A stretch of 64,000 bases of DNA from JAEUWI01 sp942492815 (GCA_942492815.1 OW818658.1:4278001-4342000); one strand, 5' to 3'; shown: positions 16,889-26,345, numbered from the stretch's first letter. Notes: generated from the sequence alone by a model not told the origin. Program-made: numbers and translations.

Positions 16889-18436
16889 ATGATCGCTTTC
16901 CTGCGCAGTTATGGCTGGGCGTTGGCCTCCGGCGTGCTCTTTTCATGGGCATTGCCAAACTTCCACTGGTACCCCCTTGCGTGGATTGCCCTGGTCCCCC
17001 TGCTGACACGGAGCCTGGGCCAGACACCCGGTCAGGCCGCGGCCCAATTCTTTGCGGCGGGCTGGATCTTTCACACGATCGTGCTGCAATGGCTCATGGC
17101 CAATATCTTCTGGGCGGGCGGTTGGGCCGTCGTGGGTCAGCAAGGCATCTGTGTGGCCCTGGCGGGCTACTGGGCCCTCATGGGGGTGCTGTGGAGTTGG
17201 CTCAACCGGCGCTGGCCTGGAGCGCGGGCTGCGTGGCTCTTTGGCGCGTGCTGGATTTCCATGGAATGGCTTCAGGCGCGGCTGTTCACTGGCTTCGCCT
17301 GGGCCGCGCTGGGCTACAGCCAGGGCCCGGATCTGTGGTTTGCCCAAGTGGCCTCGTTGGGCGGCGTGATTCTGGTATCAGGCATTCTGGTGGTGGTAAA
17401 CGCGCTGCTGGCCCAGGCCTTCGCGACGCCCGCACTCCGACAGCGCTGCGTCGGCGGCGCGGTCCTCACGGTCGTTATTGCCCATGGCGTTGGCTACGGG
17501 CTCCTCGGGCCGGTATCGCAGAACACGACCTACAACGCGGGGATGTATCAAAGCAATTACTCCCAGCAGATGAAGTGGGATCCCGATTTCCAGGACGAAA
17601 TGCTCGACCTCGCCTTGGCGCAGACCGAGTCCGTGCTGGGACGGGAACCCGCAAGCGTTTTTGTGTGGCCGGAAGCGCTCATCATGGACGATTTTCGGGA
17701 GCCCGATGTGCTCGCCGCCCTCCAGGCCTTCGCAGGCTCCACCCAGACGCCTCTCTTTGCGGGCGCGGTGCGGGCAGAAGGGGGCAAGTCGTATAACAGC
17801 AGCGTTCTGGTGCGGCCCGACGGGACCTACGAATGGTATGACAAAATCAAGCTGGCCCCCTTTGGCGAGTACATCCCGTTGGAGTCGTGGCTGTCCTTTA
17901 TGGAGGGCTTCGGCGCGGCGGGTGGCCAGTCTTCGGGCGCGGAGCACAAAGTCCTCGAAGCGGGTGGCAAGAAACTCGGCCCGCTTATCTGTTTCGAGGT
18001 ACTCTTCTCCCCCCTGGCTTCAAAATGTCGCGCCCTGGGCGCGGACTATCTCGTGGTCATCACCAACCTCGGCTGGTTCGGACTGAGCAATGTCCTCACG
18101 CAGGAGCTGGAACTTGCGCGATTTCGCGCTATCGAGAATCGGCTGCCGCTGGTCCAATGTGCGAACAGCGGCATCTCCGGTGTCTTCGATGCCTATGGCC
18201 GCCTGACCGTCATCGACGGCTTCGTAAATTCGCGGGGCGGTTACGCCGTGGCCCAGTCCCCCCAGACGCCAGCCGATGCGAAGATGCACCGGCGGGCGGG
18301 TGCCCTCCCGGTCCCTGAGGCGGGGCGAATGCTGCTCCCGGGCTCTGTGGACTGGTTTGGCCGCATCGTGCCCCTGGCAAGCCTGGTGCTGCTCTGCTGG
18401 GGATACGCAACGCGTAACCGGCAGGCCGCGGCCTGA
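16889..18436 (+). CDS. lnt: Apolipoprotein N-acyltransferase
   Basis: The product is 515 aa, close to the usual 500-520. It transfers the third acyl chain onto the N-terminal Cys of lipoproteins in the inner membrane. Residues 1-205 hold about seven membrane helices; the rest is a nitrilase-like periplasmic domain. The catalytic triad is visible: Glu262 in FVWPEAL, Lys319 in DKIKLAPFGEY, and Cys368 in LICFEVLF. A final helix lies near 490-508. The gene overlaps murJ by one base (TGATG), so the two are translationally coupled. Its presence supports a diderm cell with triacylated lipoproteins. Confidence 0.96.
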   Translation: MIAFLRSYGWALASGVLFSWALPNFHWYPLAWIALVPLLTRSLGQTPGQAAAQFFAAGWIFHTIVLQWLMANIFWAGGWAVVGQQGICVALAGYWALMGVLWSWLNRRWPGARAAWLFGACWISMEWLQARLFTGFAWAALGYSQGPDLWFAQVASLGGVILVSGILVVVNALLAQAFATPALRQRCVGGAVLTVVIAHGVGYGLLGPVSQNTTYNAGMYQSNYSQQMKWDPDFQDEMLDLALAQTESVLGREPASVFVWPEALIMDDFREPDVLAALQAFAGSTQTPLFAGAVRAEGGKSYNSSVLVRPDGTYEWYDKIKLAPFGEYIPLESWLSFMEGFGAAGGQSSGAEHKVLEAGGKKLGPLICFEVLFSPLASKCRALGADYLVVITNLGWFGLSNVLTQELELARFRAIENRLPLVQCANSGISGVFDAYGRLTVIDGFVNSRGGYAVAQSPQTPADAKMHRRAGALPVPEAGRMLLPGSVDWFGRIVPLASLVLLCWGYATRNRQAAA

Positions 18437-20025
18437 TGAGCGGAAATCGCAGCCAGCTCACCCGCTTCATGGCGATCTTCGCGGGCGGCACCATGCTCAG
18501 CCGCGTGCTCGGACTCGTGCGCGATGTTGTCGTCGCCAATATGCCCTTCGCCTCCCGCGAGATTTTCCTTTTTGCGTTCCGCTTTCCCAACCTGTTGCGC
18601 GACATGCTGGGCGAGGGCGCGGTCAATGCCGCGTTTGTACCGCTATTTGCCCGCTGCCGGGAGACGGAAGGCGAAGAGGCCTTTCAACGCCTCGTGCGGG
18701 CATGCCTCGGGGCTACGCTGATCCTGTTTGCCGTACTGAGCGCCCTGGGGATGGTGCTGGTGCCGCTGTTGCCGGGAATTCTCTCTGTGCTCGATCCGTG
18801 GACGGGCGGTGATTCGAGCACAGTAAATATGGACCTGACGCTCTCCGTCATGTATTGGCTCATGCCCTACTTCCTCCTCATCGGCGCCGCCGTCTTTGCC
18901 ATGGGGCCCCTCTTTGTGGTCAAGCGCTACGGAACGGCGTCGTGGTCGCCCGTGATCCTGAATATCGCCCTCATCGCCGTGTGTCTCATCCACCAGGACT
19001 ACTTCTCCGATCCCGTATGGGCGCTGGTAACCGGCGTGTGGCTCGGCGGCATCGGGCAGGTCATTGTCATGTTTCACGCCATGAAGAAGCACACGGGGGT
19101 CTGGCTGCCCTCGCTCGAACTAAACCACCCCGGCGTGGCCAAAGCTTTCCTTCTCCTGGGGCCGGTGATCGTGGGACAGGCCACCGGGGAAGTCAACAAG
19201 CTGGTGGACAGCTTCTTCGCCTACAAGCTAGAAGCCGTGTCCTACCTTTACTTCTCCAACCGGCTGGTTCAATTACCCTTGTCGATCTTTGGCATCGCGG
19301 TCGCCGTTTCGATTCTCCCCGCGATTTCCGCAGCGGGCGCGCGCAACGATTTAAAGGAAATTCGCGAGACGCTGATTTTCGGTTTTCGCCAATCGGCCTT
19401 TCTGGTCATGCCGTCCCTCGTGGGCCTGCTGGTGCTGGGCGATCCCCTGATGCGGCTACTCTTCGTACACCCGGGCGGCGGCTTCAGCGCGGAGGATGCC
19501 CACCACTCCGCCAACGCCATGTTTTACCTGGCCTGGGGCCTGCTGGCCTTCACCTGGGTCAAAGTGGCCGTGCAGGGCTTCTTTGCAATCCACGACACGA
19601 AGTCACCGGTGATCATCGCTTCGCTCAGCATGGCGTTAAACATCGTGCTCATTTTACTGCTGGTAAAGCCCATGGGCTACCAGGGGCTGGCCTTCGCCAC
19701 GACGCTGTCTTACGCCGCTAATTTCTTCGGCCTCTACTGGATGCTCGGCCGACGCTTCGGCTCCCTGACCACCACCGCCTTCGTGTGGTCGCTCACGCGC
19801 ATCGGCGTGGCGGCCGGCCTGATGGGCGGTGTCGCGCGGGTTACGCACCAGCTACTCGTCGCGCGCTTCCCCGATCATTCCCTGCACCACGAGCTCCTCT
19901 CCGTACTGCTCCCCATCGGCGTGGCCATGGCCGTCTACCCGGCCCTGGCATTGGTACTGCGCCTCGAAGACGCCCATCACCTCTGGGGCGTGTTCCGCCG
20001 CCGCATGCCGGGCGGCGGCCGCTGA
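18436..20025 (+). CDS. murJ: Lipid II flippase MurJ (MviN family)
   Basis: The product is 529 aa with about 14 membrane helices. The start LTRFMAIFAGGTMLSRVLGLVRD, FAFRFPNLLRDMLGEGAVNAAFVPLF and YLYFSNRLVQLPLSIFGIAV (each quoted in part) are hallmark MurJ segments. It moves lipid II across the inner membrane for peptidoglycan synthesis, which argues that the organism has peptidoglycan. The start ATG overlaps the lnt stop codon. Confidence 0.95.
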   Translation: MSGNRSQLTRFMAIFAGGTMLSRVLGLVRDVVVANMPFASREIFLFAFRFPNLLRDMLGEGAVNAAFVPLFARCRETEGEEAFQRLVRACLGATLILFAVLSALGMVLVPLLPGILSVLDPWTGGDSSTVNMDLTLSVMYWLMPYFLLIGAAVFAMGPLFVVKRYGTASWSPVILNIALIAVCLIHQDYFSDPVWALVTGVWLGGIGQVIVMFHAMKKHTGVWLPSLELNHPGVAKAFLLLGPVIVGQATGEVNKLVDSFFAYKLEAVSYLYFSNRLVQLPLSIFGIAVAVSILPAISAAGARNDLKEIRETLIFGFRQSAFLVMPSLVGLLVLGDPLMRLLFVHPGGGFSAEDAHHSANAMFYLAWGLLAFTWVKVAVQGFFAIHDTKSPVIIASLSMALNIVLILLLVKPMGYQGLAFATTLSYAANFFGLYWMLGRRFGSLTTTAFVWSLTRIGVAAGLMGGVARVTHQLLVARFPDHSLHHELLSVLLPIGVAMAVYPALALVLRLEDAHHLWGVFRRRMPGGGR

Positions 20026-20120
20026 CGGGTTGCTGGTCTCGACATAGCGCGTCCCTGGGTTCGAGATTCTCTCGCCTATCCAACTATCCTTGCTTCAGTA
20101 TGCGCCTACGCCTTGTCAAT

Positions 20121-20193
20121 ATCCGTGTTATCCGTGTAATCCGTGGTCAACTTTCCTTCTTTTTTGACCACGGATTACACGGATAGCACGGAT
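20121..20193. repeat. 30-bp inverted repeat forming a long hairpin
   Basis: Arms 20121-20150 and 20164-20193 match at 29 of 30 positions around a 13-nt pyrimidine-rich loop. Each arm is three copies of ATCCGTGT at 9-bp steps, ending GGTCAA. It lies about 95 bp after murJ and is a relative of the middle arms of the foldback at 5101-5348 (ATTCGTGT at 10-bp steps, also ending GGTCAA). Confidence 0.8.
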
Positions 20194-20411
20194 GAAGGAA
20201 CGGCGAATTAACCTATCCCAGTGCTGTTTAAATCCAAGCTAATCCACTGGCTCTGCCGGTGAGAATTCATTAGGCTCTGCCGTTCCGCCGTTGTAAACGA
20301 TGATGCGTGAACGACGCGGGCCTGAATAGCAACAAGTATTTGCAAAAAATAACTGTATTAGCTCCATAGGACTAGAACTTAAGAAATTGATTTGCATGTG
20401 TCAGTGTGATC

Positions 20412-20457
20412 GGCCCCTTTTAGGGGCCTTTCTCATACCACCGGCTCTACCGGTGGT
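20412..20457 (+). terminator. Two tandem hairpins, terminator-like
   Basis: First hairpin: GGCCCCT (20412-20418), loop TTT, complement to 20428, followed by TTTCTC. Second: ACCACCGG (20437-20444), 5-nt loop, complement at 20450-20457. They lie in a 530-bp gap between murJ and the PAS gene that otherwise holds only the 30-bp inverted repeat. Confidence 0.45.
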
Positions 20458-20552
20458 TACGGATTTCGCGTTTATTCGCGGTTCAGATCGCTTGCGTATC
20501 CTGTGGTTGCGGCTACAGACTTCTCCGAGTACAATCATGGGCGGAGAGTAAT

Positions 20553-21179
20553 ATGACATCCGACAACTCCCAGCATAGCCCCATTACAAAACCTGCTGAC
20601 ATAGTATTGTCCCAATATCATCTGGAGACTATTTTTCGGGCAACCCATGATGTGGTTCTGGTGCTGGATGGTGAAACGCAGCAAATCATATACGTCAACG
20701 ATACCGCCATCCGGGTGCTGGGCTATTCACCCGAGTCCCTGATCGGCACGCCCTTCTCCAGACTCCTGCCCGAGGACGTGGCGGATCAATTGCTGGAGGC
20801 CGAGTTGGTGGACGGCGTGTACGGCCCTATGCCCCTTCGCTGCGCCGACGGGGAGTTGCGGAACGTTGATGCCACGGTGGCCGTTGTGCCGTGGGACGGA
20901 AAGCCCGCCCTGCTCTACGCGCTGCGCGATGCCACCCAGCGCACGCGGGCCGAGCAGGAGCGGGAAAAGTTGATCCGGGAATTGCAGGCCGCGCTGGCCA
21001 CGGTCAATCAACTCAGCGGCCTCCTCCCCATCTGCGCCAACTGCAAACGCATCCGGGACGCCGAAGGCAACTGGGCGAACCTCGAACGCTACATCAGCGA
21101 CCGCTCCAACGCGGAATTCAGCCACGGCATCTGCCCCACATGCCGCGAAGAACTCTATCCCGAGCTGGGCAATTCCTGA
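20553..21179 (+). CDS. PAS-domain protein with C-terminal four-Cys finger
   Basis: The product is 208 aa. Residues about 22-130 are a PAS domain (IFRATHDVVLVLDGETQQII, VLGYSPESLIGTPFSRLLPED). A short helix (about 130-155, likely coiled coil) leads to a four-Cys module: Cys161 and Cys164 in LLPICANCKRIRD, Cys194 and Cys197 in SHGICPTCREELYPE. This tail is common at the C-terminus of PAS and response-regulator proteins and probably binds zinc. No kinase, cyclase or DNA-binding domain is present, so it is a sensor module without its own output. It is transcribed alone. Confidence 0.85.
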   Translation: MTSDNSQHSPITKPADIVLSQYHLETIFRATHDVVLVLDGETQQIIYVNDTAIRVLGYSPESLIGTPFSRLLPEDVADQLLEAELVDGVYGPMPLRCADGELRNVDATVAVVPWDGKPALLYALRDATQRTRAEQEREKLIRELQAALATVNQLSGLLPICANCKRIRDAEGNWANLERYISDRSNAEFSHGICPTCREELYPELGNS

Positions 21180-21526
21180 ATCCTTCGGTGGAACCACGGG
21201 TGCCGGGGACGGGTCTGAATGGCACCTGCTCAAACGCAAAGACGACTAGCTTTCGTTGCCGGCCCGGGGTGCCACCCGTACGCGCAGGAGCGCGAGCGAC
21301 TAAGTTTACGGGTGTAAGATCGCGGAAGGGGACTTGCGTGAATCCCTATGATTGCAACGCGAAATGCATCGAAGGTATTTCTGCTTGCACATAGTCCCAT
21401 CACCCCAGGTTAACCCTTAGAATACTCGGGTCACGTCCTTAAGTAAGTGCCTTTCGGGACAGGTTCCGCCCATCAGGGTATGCGAATGAGCCGCTTCACG
21501 CTCGACGTTGGGCTGGCACACGCGGG
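21180..21526. other. Intergenic stretch between convergent genes
   Basis: About 350 bp. Besides one copy of the structured repeat at 21261-21317 and a fragment of its end at 21194-21204, I see no gene or site. It lies between two genes pointing toward each other, so it needs no promoter. Confidence 0.5.
21261..21317 (-). repeat. Structured repeat, single inverted copy of the 39260-39429 element
   Basis: Read on the minus strand it gives CTTACACCCGTAAACTT...GCTCCTG...TACGGGTGGCACCCC, matching the two copies at 39260-39334 and 39357-39429 over about 57 bp. Its ends pair as CACCCGTA with TACGGGTG (21273-21280 and 21307-21314). Confidence 0.6.
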
Positions 21527-23104
21527 TCAGGCGGTCATGCGCTTGATTCGCGCCGTCGCCTTGCCCGGGTCGGGAAACAGCAACGAGGCCGTCGTGCCTT
21601 CGCCCGGCTCGCTTTCGAGCTGCAAACGCCCGCCGTGCTGCTCCATGACGCGGTGACAGACGGCCAGGCCCAGGCCCGTGCCTTGCCCCTTCTTGGTGGT
21701 GAAAAAGGCTTGGCCCACACGGGGCAGGTCCTCGGGGCGAATGCCGGAACCGGTATCGCGGACCCGCACCACATTCGCATCGTCCTCGGCCGCAACTTCG
21801 ATCGTAAGGGCGCCTCCGGTCGCCATGGCATCCAGCGAATTGCTGAGGAGATTCAGCAATACACGGTGGACCTGCTGGGCGTCAATAGAAATCTTTTCGA
21901 AAAGTCGGTTCTCAACGCGGATGCGGACGTTGCGCTTCTCGGCTTCGGCCTCCACGGATTCCACGACCTCGTTCACGAGAGCCGCGAGATTCACCTCCTC
22001 CAGCCTGAGATCGGTCTTCCGGGCGCAGGTGAGCAGGCTCTCCACCAGCGTCTCGAAACGGCGCAGGGAATTGCGGATGAGCCGTGTGGCCTTGGCCGCC
22101 CGATCCCAGTTCTGGTTCTGGTTGGCCAGTTCGAGTAGCTCGGCGCCGCCGGAAATGCCCATCAGAATATTGCGCATGTCGTGGCTGGTGGCGGAAACGG
22201 CCTGTCCGATGGCCGCGAGCCGCTCGTGGTGTATCTGCTTCTCGGTGAGCAGAATATTTTCCACCGCCGCCCCGGCAACTTGCCCCACGATGGACATTAG
22301 TTGAAGATGGGTCTGTGTGAAGGGCATGGGCTCGGCGTTCGCGTCGGCGTAGAGGACACCGTAGACCGTGTCGTGGCTGGTCAGGGGAACGCAGATGGCC
22401 GCCTTGATTTGGTGGGCGGCGATGCTGTCGGAATTGTCGAAACGGAGGTCATCGCCCGCATCGGACGTCATGACGCTGCCGCGCGTGCACAGGACATGAT
22501 CTACCAGCGTCTGGCTGATGGGCGGGGGCACCTGGCCGACCTGCCTGGATCGGGAAACGCACTGCGCCGTCTGAACTTCGACACCTTCACAGGTCTTGAC
22601 GAATCCCCGATCGGCGGGAAGAACATCCATTAGCTCATCAAGCACGGTCTCCAAAAGCTGCTGGAGGGTGCGCTGTGTGGAAAGTCGCTGGGAGAGCCGG
22701 TACAGAAACGAGAGGGCGGAATGATCCTTATCGACAATCCGCTCGTGCAGAGCGCCCACATCATTGTAGTGCAATTCCATCCGATGGGCCGCCACGGTCT
22801 TCAGCAGCACGCTCACCGGCTCGATTTGAATCGTGTAGGGCCCGATGGAAACACGATCGGAAGGCACCAGGCGCTGTTTCCGGATACGGACACCGTTCAC
22901 ATGGACACCGTTGCTGGAATCGAGATCCTCTACAAATACTTCATCGCCGACGTGATAAAACTGGGCGTGGCGGCGACTAACGGAATCTTCCTTGAGGACG
23001 ATATCGACCTCGGGCGATCGCCCCACGATGCGGGGAGTTTCGCTGAGGGTGCCCTGGACAACGGGAAATCCGGGTCGTTGAATTTTGATGCGAAATGTTG
23101 CCAA
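21527..23104 (-). CDS. FHA-GAF sensor histidine kinase
   Basis: The product is 525 aa, soluble. FHA domain about 24-90 (GRS 28-30, SRRH 43-46, SSNG 63-66), GAF-like domain about 140-285, H-box SATSHDMRNIL with His308, HATPase with N-box NLLSNSLDAM (418-427), DTGSGI (450-455), FFTTKK (467-472) and GTGLGLAV (475-482). All catalytic boxes are intact. The start codon is TTG at 23104: the frame reads TTG-GCA-ACA-TTT and no ATG precedes it, so translation is probably weak. FHA domains bind phosphothreonine, so input may come from a Ser/Thr kinase. No response regulator is adjacent; it is an orphan kinase. Confidence 0.9.
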   Translation of the reverse strand: MATFRIKIQRPGFPVVQGTLSETPRIVGRSPEVDIVLKEDSVSRRHAQFYHVGDEVFVEDLDSSNGVHVNGVRIRKQRLVPSDRVSIGPYTIQIEPVSVLLKTVAAHRMELHYNDVGALHERIVDKDHSALSFLYRLSQRLSTQRTLQQLLETVLDELMDVLPADRGFVKTCEGVEVQTAQCVSRSRQVGQVPPPISQTLVDHVLCTRGSVMTSDAGDDLRFDNSDSIAAHQIKAAICVPLTSHDTVYGVLYADANAEPMPFTQTHLQLMSIVGQVAGAAVENILLTEKQIHHERLAAIGQAVSATSHDMRNILMGISGGAELLELANQNQNWDRAAKATRLIRNSLRRFETLVESLLTCARKTDLRLEEVNLAALVNEVVESVEAEAEKRNVRIRVENRLFEKISIDAQQVHRVLLNLLSNSLDAMATGGALTIEVAAEDDANVVRVRDTGSGIRPEDLPRVGQAFFTTKKGQGTGLGLAVCHRVMEQHGGRLQLESEPGEGTTASLLFPDPGKATARIKRMTA

Positions 23105-23251
23105 GGGATGATTCCGGTTTGTTTACGATTACATTTCGATCCTAGCCTCGCCCCTGCCCCATTCGGTCACATCCCAATTATTCAGCATAAACCGGAAAAT
23201 AGCAACTATCCCGGACAAATTTATGGACTTAATTGATATTATAACTATAAA

Positions 23252-23279
23252 GGCCCCCGGAACGGGTTCCGGGGGCCTC
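23252..23279 (-). terminator. Intrinsic terminator of ppdK
   Basis: A 12-bp perfect stem (AGGCCCCCGGAA at 23252-23263 and its complement at 23268-23279) with loop CGGG. It lies 20 bp past the ppdK stop; on the minus strand a T/A-rich run follows. Confidence 0.8.
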
Positions 23280-23299
23280 TGAACTAGAAGGAAGGGTAA

Positions 23300-26095
23300 T
23301 TACTTCTTGGCTTTGGCTTTGGCCTTAACTTTCGCCTTGGCTTTGGGCTTCGCCTTGGACTTGGCAGCCTTCTTGGCAGACACGCGGGGCGTCTCGATGG
23401 CGGCCTGAGCGGCGGCCAGGCGCGCGATCGGCACGCGGAAGGGGCTGCAGCTCACGTAGTTAAGACCGACGCGGTGACAGAACTTCACGGAGTTCGGCTC
23501 GCCGCCGTGCTCGCCGCAGATACCGACCTTGAGGTCGGGGCGGGTGGCCCGGCCGCGGGTCACGCCGAGATCGACCAACTGCCCGATGCCTTCCTGGTCG
23601 AGGACCTGGAAGGGATCCACCGGAAGGATTTCTTCCTTCAGGTAGGAGGGCAGGAAGCCGCCGATGTCATCCCGGGAGAAGCCGAAGCCCATCTGGGTGA
23701 GGTCGTTGGTGCCGAAGCTGAAGAACTCGGCGTGCTCGGCGATCTTGTCCGCCACGAGACAGGCGCGGGGGATTTCGATCATGGTGCCGACCATGTAGTC
23801 GAGCTTCTTGAGTTTGTACTTCGCCTTGACCTGCTCCGCGACGGTGCGGACGATAGCGGCCTGGTTCAGGAATTCGTTCTGGTGGCCGACCAGCGGGATC
23901 ATGATCTCAGGGAAGACGGCGACCTTCTTGATGGTGAGTTCGGCGGCGGCGCTGAGGATGGCCGTCACCTGCATCTCGGTGATCTCGGGGTACGCGATGC
24001 CCAGGCGGCAGCCGCGGTGACCAAGCATCGGGTTCAGCTCGTGAAGCTGGTCAATGCGGTTGTGGATATCCGTGTACTGGAGACCCATGTGGCGCGCCAG
24101 ATCGTGTACCTGCTCGGGGGAGAGGGTGACGAACTCATGGAGCGGCGGATCGAGCAGACGGATGGTGACGGGCTTGCCGGCCATCGCCTTGAAGATGCCG
24201 AGGAAGTCCTTCTTCTGGAAGGGAAGGAGTTTCATCACCGCGGCGCGGCGATCCTTTTCGTTGTTGGCCAGGATCATCTCACGCATGTGGATGATGCGGT
24301 CCGGCTCGAAGAACATATGCTCGGTACGGGCGAGGCCGATACCTTCGGCGCCGAAGGCCACGGCCTGGGCCGCATCCGCCGGGGATTCGCAATTCGTGCG
24401 GACGTTGATCTGGCGGGTCGCATCGGCCCAACCCATGATCTTCTTGTACCAGGGGTTGCGATCGGGCTGTGCGGGGAGCACGTCCAGCGCGCCTTCAAAG
24501 AGGTCGCCGGTGCTGCCGTTCATGGAAACCCAGTCGCCTTCGCCCAGGACCTTCTTACCGATGGTGACCTTCTTGGCCTTGGCGTCGATCTGGAGGGTGC
24601 CGCAACCGACGATGCAGCACTTGCCCCAGCCGCGGGCCACGAGGGCCGCGTGAGAGGTCATGCCGCCCTTGGCGGTGAGGATGCCGGAGGACGCGTGCAT
24701 ACCGTGAACGTCTTCGGGAGAGGTTTCATTGCGGACGAGGATGACCTTCTTGCCCTGCTTGGCCCAGATCTCGGCGTCTTCGGAGTTGAAGACGATCTGG
24801 CCCACGCCGCCGCCGGGGCCCGCGGGGAGACCCTTGGCCAGGAGGACGGCCTTCTTCTCGGCCTTGGGGTCGACCATGGGGTGAAGCAGTTCGTTGATCT
24901 GCTCGGGGTCGACGCGCATGAGGGCCGTCTCCTTGGAGATCAGCTTCTGTTCGGCCATTTCCACGGCCATGCGGATGGCCGCGGGGCCCGTGCGCTTGCC
25001 GGTACGGGTCTGGAGCATCCAGAGTTCTTTGTTTTCGATGGTGAACTCGATGTCCTGCATGTCCGTGTAGTGCTTTTCGAGCTTGTTGCGGATCGCGAAG
25101 AGTTCCTTGTAGGTCTTCGGCCACATCTCTTCAAGCGACTGCACCTTGGTCTGGTCGGGGGTCTTGGACTTCTTGTTCAAGGGGAGCGGGGTGCGGATAC
25201 CGGCCACCACGTCTTCGCCCTGGGCGTTGATCAGCCATTCGCCGTAGAACATGTCTTCGCCGTTGGCCGGGTTGCGCGTGAAAGCCACGCCGGTGGCGGA
25301 ATCGTCACCCATGTTGCCGAAGACCATGGCCTGGACGTTCACGGCCGTACCCCATTCGTGGGGGATGCCTTCGATCTGGCGGTAGGCGATGGCGCGCTTG
25401 CCCATCCAGGACTGGAACACGGCTTTGATGCCGCCTTCGAGCTGCTTCATCGCGTCGTCGGGGAAGGGGGTGCCGAGGGTGGCTTTCACCGTCTTCTTGA
25501 AATCTTCGCAGAGGGCCTTGAGGTCGTCGGCGGTCAGATCGGTATCTTCGGTGACGCCGCGCTTGGCCTTCATGGCGTCGAACTTGTGTTCGAGCTTGTG
25601 GCGGATGCTCTCGCCGTCCTTGGGCTCGGCACCGGCGGCCTTCTCCATCACCACGTCGGCGTACATCGTGATCAGGCGGCGGTAGGCGTCGTAAACGAAG
25701 CGTTCATCGCCGGAGGTCTTCAGCAGGCCCGGGAGCGTCTTCGTGCACAGGCCGATGTTCAGCACCGTGTCCATCATGCCCGGCATGGACATGCGGGCAC
25801 CGGAGCGGACGGAGAGGAGAAGGGGATTCTTCACGTCACCGAACTTCTTGCCCATGACCTTCTCGACCTTTTTCAGGGCGGCGACGTATTCGTCGGTGAC
25901 ATTCTTGGGGATACGCCCCTTGTTGTCATAGTAACCCGTGCAGACTTCCGTCGTGACGGTGAAGCCCGCGGGGACGGGCACGCCCAACTGGGCCATGTCC
26001 GCCAGGTTGGCGCCCTTGCCGCCGAGCAGGTTCTTCATGGAGCGGTCGCCTTCGGCTTTGCCGCCACCAAAAAAGTAGACGCTTTTCTTGGCCAT
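23300..26095 (-). CDS. ppdK: Pyruvate, phosphate dikinase
   Basis: The product is 931 aa; family members are usually 870-900. It interconverts pyruvate, ATP and phosphate with phosphoenolpyruvate, AMP and pyrophosphate. The N-terminal ATP-grasp part has GGKGANLADMAQLGVPVPAG; the central swivelling domain has the phospho-His site GGMTSHAALVARG with His482; the C-terminal PEP/pyruvate barrel ends with FSFGTNDLTQM and GICGEHGG. The C-terminal extra, about 25 residues, is almost only Lys and Ala with a few Pro and Ser (KAKPKAKAKVKAKAKAKK), unusual for this enzyme. The gene has its own promoter (26238-26267) and terminator. In this kind of bacterium PPDK may run glycolysis with pyrophosphate or serve gluconeogenesis. 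Confidence 0.97.
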   Translation of the reverse strand: MAKKSVYFFGGGKAEGDRSMKNLLGGKGANLADMAQLGVPVPAGFTVTTEVCTGYYDNKGRIPKNVTDEYVAALKKVEKVMGKKFGDVKNPLLLSVRSGARMSMPGMMDTVLNIGLCTKTLPGLLKTSGDERFVYDAYRRLITMYADVVMEKAAGAEPKDGESIRHKLEHKFDAMKAKRGVTEDTDLTADDLKALCEDFKKTVKATLGTPFPDDAMKQLEGGIKAVFQSWMGKRAIAYRQIEGIPHEWGTAVNVQAMVFGNMGDDSATGVAFTRNPANGEDMFYGEWLINAQGEDVVAGIRTPLPLNKKSKTPDQTKVQSLEEMWPKTYKELFAIRNKLEKHYTDMQDIEFTIENKELWMLQTRTGKRTGPAAIRMAVEMAEQKLISKETALMRVDPEQINELLHPMVDPKAEKKAVLLAKGLPAGPGGGVGQIVFNSEDAEIWAKQGKKVILVRNETSPEDVHGMHASSGILTAKGGMTSHAALVARGWGKCCIVGCGTLQIDAKAKKVTIGKKVLGEGDWVSMNGSTGDLFEGALDVLPAQPDRNPWYKKIMGWADATRQINVRTNCESPADAAQAVAFGAEGIGLARTEHMFFEPDRIIHMREMILANNEKDRRAAVMKLLPFQKKDFLGIFKAMAGKPVTIRLLDPPLHEFVTLSPEQVHDLARHMGLQYTDIHNRIDQLHELNPMLGHRGCRLGIAYPEITEMQVTAILSAAAELTIKKVAVFPEIMIPLVGHQNEFLNQAAIVRTVAEQVKAKYKLKKLDYMVGTMIEIPRACLVADKIAEHAEFFSFGTNDLTQMGFGFSRDDIGGFLPSYLKEEILPVDPFQVLDQEGIGQLVDLGVTRGRATRPDLKVGICGEHGGEPNSVKFCHRVGLNYVSCSPFRVPIARLAAAQAAIETPRVSAKKAAKSKAKPKAKAKVKAKAKAKK

Positions 26096-26237
26096 TGTTA
26101 GAATTCTCCTTCACGTTGCCAAATGGGGTGCGCCGGCGGGACACAGGGGAATAGCTCAGCCTGCGAATCCTGTAGAGGTACACTGCCGGTCACGATTTAC
26201 GAGACACGATTGCCTGAAGCTCGGGCAAAACTTGGGG

Positions 26238-26267
26238 AGTATACTGGAATCCGCGTTTTTCATGCAA
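26238..26267 (-). promoter_or_regulatory. Sigma-70-type promoter of ppdK
   Basis: On the minus strand TTGCAT (26267-26262) is followed after 18 bp by TATACT (26243-26238). Transcription would start near 26231, leaving a leader of about 135 nt before ppdK, long enough to hold a control element, though I recognise none. Confidence 0.5.
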
Positions 26268-26345
26268 ATATCAAGCGGGCCATTGTCGGAAGCCCCGAAT
26301 TTTCTTTACCCGGCTCCGGGCGATATGAAATAATTGCGCCCCTGC

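Noticed and set aside
23474..26101. 875-codon open frame on the plus strand opposite ppdK
   Set aside because: It is the antisense of a certain enzyme gene in G+C-rich DNA. The translation is rich in His, Val, Gly and Ala with no domain pattern, and it has no ribosome site.
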